Numbered from the stretch's first letter, positions 48,019 through 57,030 are shown. The stretch is 64,000 nt of DNA from Phycisphaeraceae bacterium (GCA_019636535.1 JAHBXK010000001.1:248001-312000), one strand, 5' to 3'. Program-made: numbers and translations. The notes: generated by a model from the letters alone, not told the origin.

Positions 48019-49187
48019 GATTGCGCTGTGGCGGTCCCCTCCACCGTCCCCGGCATCCAGATCTCGCTCGGATCCTGCCCATCGCACACCCGCCGCATCG
48101 CCAGATAAAGCATCGTGGCGCTGCACCAATACAAACTCACCAAGTACGCCGACAGCACCAGCCCCGGCATCGCCGACCACAACCGGATCAGCCAACTCGC
48201 CGCTCCGGCCGTGCCATCCAATCCCTTCTCACCCAGAATCGACTTGCGACCACGCGGCCCGGCCCATTCCATCGCAGCCCCCGCGGTCACGTCCTGCATC
48301 AGTTTCACCACAATACCCGCCACCAGCACCACAATCGCCGCCTGAACCAGCAGAATGAACAGGTATATGACCAGCCGCAGCGGCTTGGCGAGCACGTACG
48401 CGTAGCCGTGCTGAATGGCGTCCACCGCGTCCACCCCATCACACGCCACCGCGGGTACCAGCATGCCGTGCCCAAGCACGTACGCGATCGAGACCACCGC
48501 CACAACCAGCCCAGTCGCCAAGAACAGCCCCCAGCCGAGCGCACCCACGAGGTTCAGCACCGGCACCCCCATCAGCGCCCACGCTCCCGCCGCGATCACC
48601 AGGCACAGCGACCAAATGACCACCAGCGGAATCGCGAGCGCACCGAACAGACTGAGCCACTTCCCGGCCGCAAATCCCAACCCCTGCGGCCAGGTGATCC
48701 GCAGCCCCTGCGCAAAGTCGCAAGCGGCCATCCGCGAGATCGCCCCGCCCATCAACGCCGTCCACGCCAGCAGGATCGGCACCGCCACCACCATCATCCA
48801 CGGCGATTGAGAGATCAGCCCGCCCGGACCCGAAACAAACATGCGGTACGACGCGGTGCACACCAGCCCCACGTCCATCTGCGTGACGCCCTTGCGGAGA
48901 GCTGAGGTCTGTCTGCTCACATCACGAGAGAGATAGTCGCCCAGCGCGTTCTGGTTCGGACGCGAGTCGATCAGGTCCGCCCCCCCCACGATCACCGCGA
49001 CGCCGATCAGAAAGATGAACGCAAGCCCGATCCTCGCCGGTCGCAGCGCCAGCCTCGGCGCCTCAAGCAACCTCGGCCACGTCAACTGCTCCCAGAAGTC
49101 AGCCAGCGTCATCGGCGCGAGAGTGCCCGACGGCGCGGGCGTGCGAGCGGCGGAAGTCGGCCCCGGGTTGGAGGGTGTCGCGTTCAT
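48015..49187 (-). CDS. Polytopic membrane protein of unknown function
   Basis: A 390-residue protein with about six membrane helices, for example IGLAFIFLIGVAVIVGGA, WMMVVAVPILLAWTALMGG, WLSLFGALAIPLVVIWSLCL, AGAWALMGVPVLNLVGALG, WGLFLATGLVVAVVSIAYVLG and LVIYLFILLVQAAIVVLVAG. The polar N-terminus is Pro/Thr/Ala-rich. Most likely start is ATG 49187 with AGGA 8 bases upstream; ATG 49196 is a possible alternative. Similar large membrane proteins are common beside planctomycete zinc-ribbon genes, but I recognise no motif. Confidence 0.75.
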   Translation of the reverse strand: MNATPSNPGPTSAARTPAPSGTLAPMTLADFWEQLTWPRLLEAPRLALRPARIGLAFIFLIGVAVIVGGADLIDSRPNQNALGDYLSRDVSRQTSALRKGVTQMDVGLVCTASYRMFVSGPGGLISQSPWMMVVAVPILLAWTALMGGAISRMAACDFAQGLRITWPQGLGFAAGKWLSLFGALAIPLVVIWSLCLVIAAGAWALMGVPVLNLVGALGWGLFLATGLVVAVVSIAYVLGHGMLVPAVACDGVDAVDAIQHGYAYVLAKPLRLVIYLFILLVQAAIVVLVAGIVVKLMQDVTAGAAMEWAGPRGRKSILGEKGLDGTAGAASWLIRLWSAMPGLVLSAYLVSLYWCSATMLYLAMRRVCDGQDPSEIWMPGTVEGTATAQS

Positions 49188-49287
49188 GTCGTCCATCCTA
49201 AGCGATCCACCCGCCCTGTCTCGCTTCGCGACAGTCAATCCGCTACGACATCACGATGCCAAGCCCGCCCACACCCTATGCTCGGAG

Positions 49288-50217
49288 ATGCAGCAAGCCG
49301 TGCTCCGCTGGACTCTGCCACTCGCCGCCCTCTTGGCGGTCGGTCCGATCGCGTGGATGCTCACGAGCCACCTGCAAGGCCCGGATGGAGCCAGCCAGGC
49401 CTCACTCCTGCTCTCAACAAGCCCGGTCCTGGGCCTGCTCTGCGGTATCGGCGTCATGTTCATCGCCGGCGGATACGGCCTGCTCACCGCTCGCCTGATC
49501 GGCCCACACTTCGGCCTCTTCTCCACCGGCCTCATCCTCGCCTGGGCCGCATGGGGCACGGGCGCCATCGATGCCATCGCCCGCTCGCAGACCACGCTCG
49601 CCGCCGGACCGCCGAATTCAAAGTCGTTCTTCTTGCGCATCGCGATCGAAGCGGCCGTCCTCGCGCCACTCGCCGTCGGTGCAGCGTGGGCGATGATCCG
49701 CTTCGGCAAGCCCCCCACACCCAACCCCGCCGCTCACCATCCACACCCGCCGGAGCCGAGCAGCCTGTCTGACCCGCGCGCACTCCTCGGTTTCGTCGCC
49801 ACGGCGGTGGTCGGCGGCGTGCTCGCGTGGCTAGTGGCCCAGGAGTCGTCCAAAGGTCAGACGTTCGCCGCCGCGGCCTTCGCGGGCCTCTTCGGCGCTG
49901 TCGCCGGGCGGTTGGCCGCCGCGCACGTCTCCGGCGCTGCGTTCGTTGCGGGAATCGCGGCACTCGGTGTGATCGGGCCCATCGTGGCGCTGTCGATGGG
50001 CGGCCCGAGCGGCACCGCGGGCGCTGTAGCCGGCGGCGCACTCCGTCTGGCCGCGTCGGGCCAACTGTTCAACCTCGCCCGACCCCTGCCGCTCGATTGG
50101 CTCGCGGGCGCATTTGTCGGTGTGCCGATCGGGCTGAGTTGGGCGGCATCCATGATCGTGCACCACCACCACGACCAGCCGCACACCAGGCCGAGCGATC
50201 GTCGCTCCACCGTCTGA
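49288..50217 (+). CDS. Membrane protein with eight or so helices
   Basis: A 309-residue protein, not recognised. Hydrophobic helices include LPLAALLAVGPIAWMLTSHL, PVLGLLCGIGVMFIAGGYGLL, FGLFSTGLILAWAAWGTG, AAVLAPLAVGAAWAMIRF, LLGFVATAVVGGVLAWLV, FAAAAFAGLFGAVAGRLAAA, VAGIAALGVIGPIVALSM and WLAGAFVGVPIGLSWAASM. A Pro/His-rich loop sits in the middle, and the C-terminus is His/Arg-rich. The start is ATG 49288; the frame upstream to 49015 is antisense to the divergent gene. It is followed 14 bases later by the small Rossmann-fold gene, probably in one transcript. Confidence 0.75.
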   Translation: MQQAVLRWTLPLAALLAVGPIAWMLTSHLQGPDGASQASLLLSTSPVLGLLCGIGVMFIAGGYGLLTARLIGPHFGLFSTGLILAWAAWGTGAIDAIARSQTTLAAGPPNSKSFFLRIAIEAAVLAPLAVGAAWAMIRFGKPPTPNPAAHHPHPPEPSSLSDPRALLGFVATAVVGGVLAWLVAQESSKGQTFAAAAFAGLFGAVAGRLAAAHVSGAAFVAGIAALGVIGPIVALSMGGPSGTAGAVAGGALRLAASGQLFNLARPLPLDWLAGAFVGVPIGLSWAASMIVHHHHDQPHTRPSDRRSTV

Positions 50218-50231
50218 CCTCGCTCCGAGTC

Positions 50232-50810
50232 ATGCCACGCCCGCCCGCCAAAAGGGCCCTCGCGATCGGCGGAACCGGAATGCTCCGCGGCGTCTGCGTG
50301 CACCTCGCGGGATTGTGCGAATCGACCGTCGTGCTCGCTCGATCACGCGCAGGTCTAGAGCAAACCGCCCAACTCGCCGCACCGCACACACATCGAATAC
50401 GCTCCATCGCGGCCGACTACTCCGATGCGCCCACGTTCACTGCGTTGCTGCGCAACCACGTAGATGCGCACGGCCGCTTCGATCTCGCGGTCTGCTGGAT
50501 CCACGCCCACTCCGCACGCCCCGCTCTCCAGTCCGTTCTCGAAGTCATGGCCGAACGGTCCAGAGTCGTTCATGTGGTTGGTTCAGCAAGCCGAGACTCA
50601 TCCGAGCCCGCTCTCGCTCCCGAGCACCGAGAATCACTGATCTCCAGCCAGATCGCCTACCAACGCGTCTTGCTCGGGTTCGTGATCGAGCCGGCCGGCT
50701 CGCGATGGCTCACGCACGACGAAATCAGCCACGGCGTCATCAGCGCAATCGAAGGCCCACCCGAAGACTCGACCATCGGCACGCTGTCTCCATGGGACGA
50801 GCGGCCCTGA
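50232..50810 (+). CDS. Small Rossmann-fold (short-chain dehydrogenase-like) protein
   Basis: A 192-residue NAD(P)-binding-like protein. The N-terminus has the glycine motif ALAIGGTGMLRGVCVHLA, followed by VVLARSRAGLEQ and a second-strand acidic/polar region, as in compact SDR-like proteins of other bacteria. The catalytic YxxxK is not evident; ISSQIAYQRVLLGFV is the nearest region, with no Lys at +4. It may be a structural or regulatory Rossmann protein. The frame is open to 49827, but ATG 50232 is the first start after the preceding gene stop. Confidence 0.72.
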   Translation: MPRPPAKRALAIGGTGMLRGVCVHLAGLCESTVVLARSRAGLEQTAQLAAPHTHRIRSIAADYSDAPTFTALLRNHVDAHGRFDLAVCWIHAHSARPALQSVLEVMAERSRVVHVVGSASRDSSEPALAPEHRESLISSQIAYQRVLLGFVIEPAGSRWLTHDEISHGVISAIEGPPEDSTIGTLSPWDERP

Positions 50811-50822
50811 CGCTCACGTCAG
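50807..50822. terminator. Hairpin containing both stop codons of convergent genes
   Basis: CTGACG at 50807-50812 pairs with CGTCAG at 50817-50822 around CTCA. The left arm includes the TGA of the Rossmann gene (50808-50810) and the right arm the stop of the sulfotransferase gene (50819-50821). Same design as the hairpin at 26716. A terminator role is inferred. Confidence 0.4.
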
Positions 50823-52615
50823 TCGCCCGGCAATCGCAGGTGCTTCCGCGATGCCAGCCTGTAAGCGCTCACGACTCCGAGAAACACCCAGACCAGGTTG
50901 TTTTTCGCCAGCACCCCGCGTCTGATCGAGAGCCACAAGTGATCCCACGGCAGCGACGACTGATGCCGATAGTCGCTCGTCATCGCCGTTGCGGGCACGG
51001 CCACGATCAACATCACCACCACGGTCAGGATCGCCGCAAAGGCGCCGAGCCCGCGCGAACCCGACGACAACCCGCGCACGCCCAGCGTGCCGATGATCGC
51101 ACCCGTCGGCCAGATCAGCCAGTCCATGCGGTCCCACGCCAGCGTTGCCAATCCCACCCACACCACGCCGCACGCCATCGCGGTGATCGCCGCCACGACG
51201 AACGCCTCCCCCGATGTGCGAGCCACGCTCCGCTCACTCGCCCCGCTTCGATCAGGAAGCGTTCGCCTCTCGAGCGCTGGCCGGTCGTGCCCAAACGCCT
51301 CGCGCATCCATCCAAGCCGCTCGAACACCGATTCCGCCCCCCGCACGGCTCCGGGCTTCACACTTTCCTTCCGTTGGTCCGCCGCGGTTCGATAGTCAGC
51401 CACGTTGCGGAGGTAACGCGTCATCCTCGCCTCGGCACGGTCCGACCACGCCAAACCCAACTCGCCGTACGCCCGACGCAGTTCGCCGATCGGATCGGCG
51501 ATCAGGTCCTGATACCGCACCCGGCTGATCGTCCGCTCAGATCGACCCGACTCCCCCCCGCGCCCGTCTGTATCGATCGACGCGGCGTCCTCCAAGAACC
51601 GCCGCTCCGTCAGGTCGTACTCCTCAACGATTCGCTCCCGAACCTCCGTCTCGCCCGGGCCATCGGCCAGCATGTACGGCCCGAACCGCCCGTGCATCGC
51701 CACGTTGGATCGAACCACGGCATCGGCATCGCGCGACAGGTGAATGAACCGCACGCGATCAGCGCCGAACAACCGAACCAATTCTCCCACGCGGGCCGTG
51801 TGCGCGGGCGTCTTCATCAGCACCACGCGCGAGTTGCATAAGGCCGATCCCCTGCGAAACACCGAACGCACCGCATCCGCCCACTCGATCCGCTTCACGA
51901 ACGACCACTGCGACCAGCGCCAACGCTCCATTTCGCGCTCCGACAGCCCTCGCAGGTCATGGAACCGCTTGTAGTGGTCCCAACTCCCCGGCACCACCAT
52001 CCGACCCGGCATCGTGCAAGCCGCCGAGACGTTGTTCACCGCAAAGTCGTCCTCGGCGGGCCATTCCGGCCCGTACGCCACGTCGTCCTGCGGTCGAGTC
52101 CCTGCGAGGAATGGCACCAACAGCCACCGCGCTATGGTCCAACTCAGCACAAAGCCCGCCGGCGCAATCGCCTGATACCACCGCGGCGTCACGAACCGCT
52201 GATCAGCCGAGAGCAGATAGTGCATATGCGTTGTGCCGGATCGGTAGTACCCGAGCACGAAGAGAATCTTCGGCCCGTGTGCCGAACGAGCATCGCCGCC
52301 TTCGCGATCCGCACTCGCCCCTCGCCGATGCCAAACCCACTTCAGCACCGGCCACAACGCCAGCCGCTCCGGCAGGGTCAGCAACGTGCCGACCGCCGAC
52401 GTGAACAACCCACCCGCGAGCCGGAGCCAGTATCGCGATCGAACTTGCCGCCATGCGCCACACGTGCAGAGCACCCGAATCCACACGTCAAGGCTCGCCA
52501 GCGCCATGAAGTGTGGATGCGGGAACGCCGGCCACCAGGCGCGCGAACCCGCACGCCCCTCGCCGTGCGCACCGCGCACCCGTGTCGATCCTGCTGCCGG
52601 TTCCTGTTCGCTCAT
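50819..52615 (-). CDS. Sulfotransferase with a C-terminal membrane domain
   Basis: Predicted to transfer sulfate from PAPS to a glycan or lipid. The 5'-phosphosulfate-binding loop is LFVLGYYRSGTTHMHYLL, and the 3'-phosphate motif region reads RVRFIHLSRDADAVVRSN. Aromatic-rich segments follow (WDHYKRFHDLRGLSEREME). Distinctive are three or four hydrophobic helices after residue 450 (AFVVAAITAMACGVVWVGLA, WLIWPTGAIIGTLGV, LGAFAAILTVVVMLIVAV), which would fix the enzyme to the membrane. The start is ATG 52615; the frame to 52660 adds 15 residues. The product has 598 residues, much longer than soluble sulfotransferases (about 300). It diverges from the NAD-binding gene over 50 bases. Confidence 0.82.
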   Translation of the reverse strand: MSEQEPAAGSTRVRGAHGEGRAGSRAWWPAFPHPHFMALASLDVWIRVLCTCGAWRQVRSRYWLRLAGGLFTSAVGTLLTLPERLALWPVLKWVWHRRGASADREGGDARSAHGPKILFVLGYYRSGTTHMHYLLSADQRFVTPRWYQAIAPAGFVLSWTIARWLLVPFLAGTRPQDDVAYGPEWPAEDDFAVNNVSAACTMPGRMVVPGSWDHYKRFHDLRGLSEREMERWRWSQWSFVKRIEWADAVRSVFRRGSALCNSRVVLMKTPAHTARVGELVRLFGADRVRFIHLSRDADAVVRSNVAMHGRFGPYMLADGPGETEVRERIVEEYDLTERRFLEDAASIDTDGRGGESGRSERTISRVRYQDLIADPIGELRRAYGELGLAWSDRAEARMTRYLRNVADYRTAADQRKESVKPGAVRGAESVFERLGWMREAFGHDRPALERRTLPDRSGASERSVARTSGEAFVVAAITAMACGVVWVGLATLAWDRMDWLIWPTGAIIGTLGVRGLSSGSRGLGAFAAILTVVVMLIVAVPATAMTSDYRHQSSLPWDHLWLSIRRGVLAKNNLVWVFLGVVSAYRLASRKHLRLPGD

Positions 52616-52665
52616 CGCAAGGCCAGCAGGGTAGTGCCACCGCCCACCGGCCTGTACCATGGCCC

Positions 52666-53361
52666 ATGACCGACGCCCACCAAACCCTGCCGCGAGTGCT
52701 GATCCTCGGCGCCTCCGGCGGTGTGGGCCGATGGGTCTGCCGACTCGCCACCGAGCGAAGCATCCACGCCACCGCGCTCATCCGTCAAGGCTCTGCGATT
52801 GAGACCACTCCCCCCGTCACGATCGCACGCGGCGATGCGCTCAACCCCGACTTCCTTCGTTCCATCCTCCCCGGCCACTCCGCCGTCATCTCCTGCCTCG
52901 GTCTCCGCCGCGCCAGGCCATGGAACCCGTGGTCCACAATCACGTCGCCGACCGACCTGACCCAGCGTGTGACCGACACGCTCGCCCGACTCATGCCCGA
53001 GCATGGCATCAGCAGACTCGTCCTCATCAGCGCAGCCGGAGTCGGCGACAGCCTCAACCGATGCAACCCCGTCATCCGCTGGCTGATCCGACACTCCAAC
53101 CTCGCCACCGCCTACACCGACCTTCACGCCGCCGAATCCGTCCTTCGGACCTCAACGCTCGACTGGACCTCCGTCCGTCCGACAAGCCTCACCAACGGCA
53201 GGCCGTCAGGGCGCGTTCGGATCGTCGATCGGTACGGGCTGTGCTCACGGATCACCCGCGGAGATCTAGCCGCATGGCTTCTGAACGCAGCAATCGCCCA
53301 CACAGCCGAGGGTCGATCTGCCGACAACACTTACGACCGCACGCCGATGCTCGCGGGCTGA
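52666..53361 (+). CDS. NAD(P)-binding atypical SDR / NmrA-like protein
   Basis: A 231-residue Rossmann-fold protein. The N-terminal motif VLILGASGGVGRWVCRLATE is followed by HATALIRQGSA, VTIARGDALNPDFL, SAVISCLGLRR, RLVLISAAGVGD and DWTSVRPTSLTNG, in the order of atypical SDRs related to NAD(P)H-binding NmrA and flavin/biliverdin reductase-like proteins. There is no canonical SDR Tyr-Lys pair; a YTDLHAAESVL segment may hold the Tyr. The substrate is unknown. The start is ATG 52666. It converges on the cupin gene across 56 bases. Confidence 0.85.
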   Translation: MTDAHQTLPRVLILGASGGVGRWVCRLATERSIHATALIRQGSAIETTPPVTIARGDALNPDFLRSILPGHSAVISCLGLRRARPWNPWSTITSPTDLTQRVTDTLARLMPEHGISRLVLISAAGVGDSLNRCNPVIRWLIRHSNLATAYTDLHAAESVLRTSTLDWTSVRPTSLTNGRPSGRVRIVDRYGLCSRITRGDLAAWLLNAAIAHTAEGRSADNTYDRTPMLAG

Positions 53362-53417
53362 TCGACCGCCGCCGAGCGCTCCCGCCCTGGGACCACCGTC
53401 GGCCAACCGGCCCCCTT

Positions 53418-53897
53418 TCAATCCCGCGCATTCAGCGGTGGACCGACAAACGAGATCCCGTGAGGCTCGAACACCGCGCCGATCTGATCCGGAGTAACGT
53501 CGGTCCCATTCCCCGTCAGGGCCGCGCAGGCCCGGAACGCACTCTCGAGCCCCGAAGGCGTGACCGAGAACACCATCTTGCCCTCCCTTGAGCCGGCGTT
53601 CACGAAGGTGTGCTCGCTCCCCTTCGGCGCAAGCAGGAAACTCCCCGGTCCCGCCTCCACCTTGCGACCATCGATCACAAACCTGAAAACCCCCTCAACG
53701 ACGTAGAAGAACTCATCTTCTCGGTCGTGCCGGTGCAGCGGCGGTCCCGCGCCGGGCGATACGTTCGCCTCAAACACCGAGTACTTCCCCCCCGTCGTTG
53801 CGCCATCCGCCAGCACACGCACGCGATCACCCAGGATGTTCAACCACTCGCCCTCCACATCGTTCAAACTGACCACCTTCGCCGCACACGATTCCAT
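53418..53897 (-). CDS. Cupin domain protein
   Basis: A single-domain cupin, 159 residues. Motif 1 is PPLHRHDREDEFFYVVEGVFRF, and motif 2 is GPGSFLLAPKGSEHTFVNAG, giving two His, one Glu and a later His as the metal ligands. Such proteins range from dioxygenases and isomerases to binding proteins, so no reaction can be assigned. The ATG at 53897 is preceded by GGAGG with 7 bases of spacing. It is transcribed away from mqnE from a promoter carrying an internal palindrome (53953-53966). Confidence 0.9.
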   Translation of the reverse strand: MESCAAKVVSLNDVEGEWLNILGDRVRVLADGATTGGKYSVFEANVSPGAGPPLHRHDREDEFFYVVEGVFRFVIDGRKVEAGPGSFLLAPKGSEHTFVNAGSREGKMVFSVTPSGLESAFRACAALTGNGTDVTPDQIGAVFEPHGISFVGPPLNARD

Positions 53898-53942
53898 GCT
53901 CTACCTCCGCTTTGAACCCGACCCCTCCACTCCCATCGGCCT

Positions 53943-53971
53943 ATTCTTTGCAAGTTTCAGGAAACTGTGAA
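53943..53971 (-). promoter_or_regulatory. Putative promoter of the cupin gene with operator-like palindrome
   Basis: On the minus strand, TTCACA (plus 53966-53971) and AAGAAT (plus 53943-53948) are 17 bases apart and sit about 40 bases before the cupin ATG. The spacer contains a perfect dyad AGTTTC-AG-GAAACT at 53953-53966, which could bind a dimeric regulator and block the promoter. The boxes match consensus in five and four positions. Confidence 0.45.
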
Positions 53972-54004
53972 AACTCCCGCCCCACGTCTCGCCACATCAG
54001 CCTC

Positions 54005-54033
54005 TTCACAGCACTTCTAAACGTCAGTATTGC
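54005..54033 (+). promoter_or_regulatory. Possible promoter of mqnE
   Basis: TTCACA at 54005-54010 and TATTGC at 54028-54033 are 17 bases apart, predicting a short leader of about 20-25 bases before the mqnE ATG at 54063. The -35 is good and the -10 poor. Confidence 0.3.
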
Positions 54034-54062
54034 ACCGCGCTCCTCCCAGCACTGACCCAACC

Positions 54063-55427
54063 ATGCCCAGCCTCGCCTCTCAACCCTCCACGCACTCCGC
54101 CCCGCAACGTCGCACCGACGACCTGCGCACCATCCGCGCCAAGGTCGAGCGCGGCGAGCGCCTCTCCCTCTCCGATGGTGAGCGGCTCTTTGCCACACCC
54201 GACATCTGGTCTGTCTGCGAACTCGCCGCGTTAGTCCGCAACCGCCTCCACGGTGCTCCGCACCAGAACGGCGTCGCCCACTACAACATCAACCGCCACC
54301 TCAACTACTCCAACGTCTGCGCCCTTTCCTGCAAGTTCTGCGAGTTCTACCGCAAGAAGGACGACGACGGCGCCTACACCCGCGACATGGACTACGTCCG
54401 CGAGGAGGTCCGCAAGGCCGTCGAATCCGGCGCCACCGAGATGCACTCCGTCGGCGGACTGCACCCCTACCTCCCCTGGGACTACTACACCGAACTAGTC
54501 GCCACCATCCGCGACACCGCACGCTCGCTCGGCAGCGACCTCCACGTCAAGGCCTTCACCGCCGTCGAGATCGTCCACCTCGCCAAGATCGCCAAGGTCT
54601 ACCGCGCTGACGACCGAACCGCCGGCATCCGCTGGGTGCTCGAACGACTCAAGCAGGCCGGCCTCGGCTCGCTCCCCGGCGGCGGCGCAGAGGTCTTCGA
54701 CGACCGCGTCCACGATGAGGCCTTCAAGGGCAAGATCCGCTCCGACGTCTGGCTCGACGTCCACCGCGTCGCCCACGAACTCGGCCTCAACACCAACGCC
54801 ACGATCCTCTACGGCCACATCGAGCAGCGCCGCGAACGCCTCGTCCACATGGACATGCTCCGTCGCGCCCAGGACGAAGCGCTGGCACGCCTCGGATACA
54901 CCGGCGTCAAGTCCGACGACGGCGACCAGCCCGCCATCACGCTCACGCGCCCCGGCACGCCCCTCCCCGAGCACATCGCCTTCGGACCGAACGGCCTCGA
55001 CAACCCCGCCGCCGGCTACTTCCAGACCATCATCCCCCTCCCCTTCTTCCCCGACGGCTCCGACCTCGAGCACCTCCCAGGCCCCACGGGGCTCGAAAAC
55101 CTCCGCACGCTCGCAATCGCCCGGCTGATGCTCGACAACTTCCCGCACGTCAAGGCGTTCTGGATCATGCAGACGCTGCCGATGGCCCAACTCATGCTCC
55201 AGAACGGCGCCGACGACATCGACGGCACCGTCGTCTGGTACGACATCACCAAACTCGCCAGCCGCGCTGACGACGCCGCAACGCACCAGGAAGTCTCCAT
55301 CGCCTCACTCGTCAAGGCCATCCGCGACGCCGGTTTCGAGCCCGTCGAGCGCGACACCCTCTACCGCCCCGTGATCCGCGACGGCACCCGCTGGCACGTC
55401 CAGTCGCCCGTTCCAACCCCCTCCTGA
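54063..55427 (+). CDS. mqnE: Aminofutalosine synthase MqnE (radical SAM)
   Basis: Joins S-adenosylmethionine to 3-[(1-carboxyvinyl)oxy]benzoate to form aminofutalosine in the futalosine route to menaquinone. The radical SAM cluster motif is CALSCKFCEF (CxxxCxxC), preceded by HYNINRHLNYSNV, both typical of MqnE. Further blocks are EMHSVGGLHPYLPWDYY, GIRWVLERLKQAGLGSLPGGGAEVF and GHIEQRRERLVHMDMLR. The start is ATG 54063, giving 454 residues; the frame begins earlier at 54030. MqnA, MqnC and MqnD are not in the window. Its presence shows the organism makes menaquinone by the futalosine pathway, as many planctomycetes do. Confidence 0.94.
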   Translation: MPSLASQPSTHSAPQRRTDDLRTIRAKVERGERLSLSDGERLFATPDIWSVCELAALVRNRLHGAPHQNGVAHYNINRHLNYSNVCALSCKFCEFYRKKDDDGAYTRDMDYVREEVRKAVESGATEMHSVGGLHPYLPWDYYTELVATIRDTARSLGSDLHVKAFTAVEIVHLAKIAKVYRADDRTAGIRWVLERLKQAGLGSLPGGGAEVFDDRVHDEAFKGKIRSDVWLDVHRVAHELGLNTNATILYGHIEQRRERLVHMDMLRRAQDEALARLGYTGVKSDDGDQPAITLTRPGTPLPEHIAFGPNGLDNPAAGYFQTIIPLPFFPDGSDLEHLPGPTGLENLRTLAIARLMLDNFPHVKAFWIMQTLPMAQLMLQNGADDIDGTVVWYDITKLASRADDAATHQEVSIASLVKAIRDAGFEPVERDTLYRPVIRDGTRWHVQSPVPTPS

Positions 55428-55602
55428 CCAAGGTTTTCTGGGACCTTCGACAGCCCGCCGACGAATCTTCGCCACCCCTTCGTAACTTCGGTCGCCACCC
55501 CGGATTTCACTAGCACTGCCCACTGAAATCGGGTACGCTCTCTCCGCGTGATCAGGGCTTCCCCGACGCGTTCAGTAAGTCCACTTCGAGGAGAGAGACC
55601 CC

Positions 55603-57030
55603 ATGCGACGAACATTGACCGCGCTCACCCTGGCTTCCTTGGCTGGGTTGAGCACTTCAGCCACCGCTGCGGCGGCCCCATTCGCCTCGGCAATCTTCGC
55701 CGAGGTGGGTCCCAAGGCCGTCGTGCCCGGACTTCCCAACAACCTGTTCACGGCCTTTGACCGCCCGTACCGGTCGCTCAACGGCCAGCACTGGATCATC
55801 ACCGCCATCATCAACACGGGCGCAGCGGCCACCGACGAAGTGGTCCTCGTTGGTTCCGGCACCACCGGCACTCTTGTCGCACAAGAAGGCGTCACGCTCA
55901 TCAACGGCCTGGTCATCCGCTCCGGCAGCATCGATCAGACCGCCTCGATCAACGACTCCGGCGCGTACGCCTTCGCCGCCAACTTCGATTTGGTTCCCTC
56001 GATCTCTGGCTCCCTCGTCGCCGACGCCATTGTCACCGGCGACCCCATGAACCCGCCCACTCGGGCTCTCCGCTCGTTCGACCCGGTCCCCTCGCTGACC
56101 GACATCGGCTGGGGCACCACGATCTCGAGCATCGGCATCAGCAATACTGGCAATCTGAGCGCCCGCACAACGTTCCTCCGCGGCATCAACGGCGCTTCAA
56201 ACCCCGCCACAACCGTCGACTCCGGCCTCTTCCGCAACTCCGGCGCGATCATGGACGCGCGCGAAGGTGACGCCGGAACCGCTCCATCGGGCCAGGACGG
56301 CGGCGGCACCCTCACCTGGCAGAACTTCCGCGCTGAGGACTACACGGTCGACGCCTCCGGCAACAACTGGTTCGCCATCGGCGATCTCGCCGGCACCGTC
56401 AACGACGACGTCGCGGTCTACAACAACGTCGTCGTCCTCCAAGAAGGCATCGACAGCACGGGGCTGGGCTCCAACATCGCCACCGGCACAACCGGCATTC
56501 GTTCCGGTTCGATCCTCCCCAACGGCCAGTGGTGGGCCTACGGCTCCAACGTCGACGGCAACGACTGGGTCATCCTCGGCGACAACGCCGTCACCAAGTC
56601 CGTCATCGCGCAGCGCGGCGACGAGATCTTCCCCGGCGCTGGCGAGTCCTGGAGCGATTCGATCTTCGCGCAGACGTTCTTCGCCTTCGCCGCCGACAAC
56701 GACGGCAACTACGTCGTCGGCGGTGTCACCGACAACGCCGACGTCGCTCGCAACGCCGTGCTCGTTTACAACGGCCTCAGCGTCATCCTCCGCGAGGGCG
56801 ATCAGGTCGACATCGACGGCAACGGCATCCTCGACGACGACGCCTTCATCAGCGTCTTCAACAACGACGATCTCTTCCTCGCCGGCGACATGCTCTACTT
56901 CACCGCCGACCTCGTCAACGCCGCGGGCGGCTCCCTCGGCCAGGCCTACATGGTCGTCCGTGTCCCGGCCCCCAGCGCACTCGGCCTGCTCGGCCTCAGC
57001 GCACTCGTCGGCCTCCGCCGTCGCCGCTGA
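55603..57030 (+). CDS. Secreted beta-rich protein with PEP-CTERM-like sorting signal
   Basis: A 475-residue exported protein. The signal peptide is RRTLTALTLASLAGLSTSATAAAA. The body is a chain of beta-strands (DEVVLVGSGTTGTLVAQEG, DDVAVYNNVVVLQEGI, NYVVGGVTDNADVARN). The C-terminus has the tripartite sorting signal VPAPSALGLLGLSALVGLRRRR: a short VPAP motif, a hydrophobic helix and an arginine cluster, as in PEP-CTERM proteins processed by an exosortase. The body matches that of the dockerin protein at 45725, most clearly around VLVYNGLSVILREGDQVDID. ATG 55603 follows GAGGAGAG. No exosortase gene is in the window. Confidence 0.85.
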   Translation: MRRTLTALTLASLAGLSTSATAAAAPFASAIFAEVGPKAVVPGLPNNLFTAFDRPYRSLNGQHWIITAIINTGAAATDEVVLVGSGTTGTLVAQEGVTLINGLVIRSGSIDQTASINDSGAYAFAANFDLVPSISGSLVADAIVTGDPMNPPTRALRSFDPVPSLTDIGWGTTISSIGISNTGNLSARTTFLRGINGASNPATTVDSGLFRNSGAIMDAREGDAGTAPSGQDGGGTLTWQNFRAEDYTVDASGNNWFAIGDLAGTVNDDVAVYNNVVVLQEGIDSTGLGSNIATGTTGIRSGSILPNGQWWAYGSNVDGNDWVILGDNAVTKSVIAQRGDEIFPGAGESWSDSIFAQTFFAFAADNDGNYVVGGVTDNADVARNAVLVYNGLSVILREGDQVDIDGNGILDDDAFISVFNNDDLFLAGDMLYFTADLVNAAGGSLGQAYMVVRVPAPSALGLLGLSALVGLRRRR

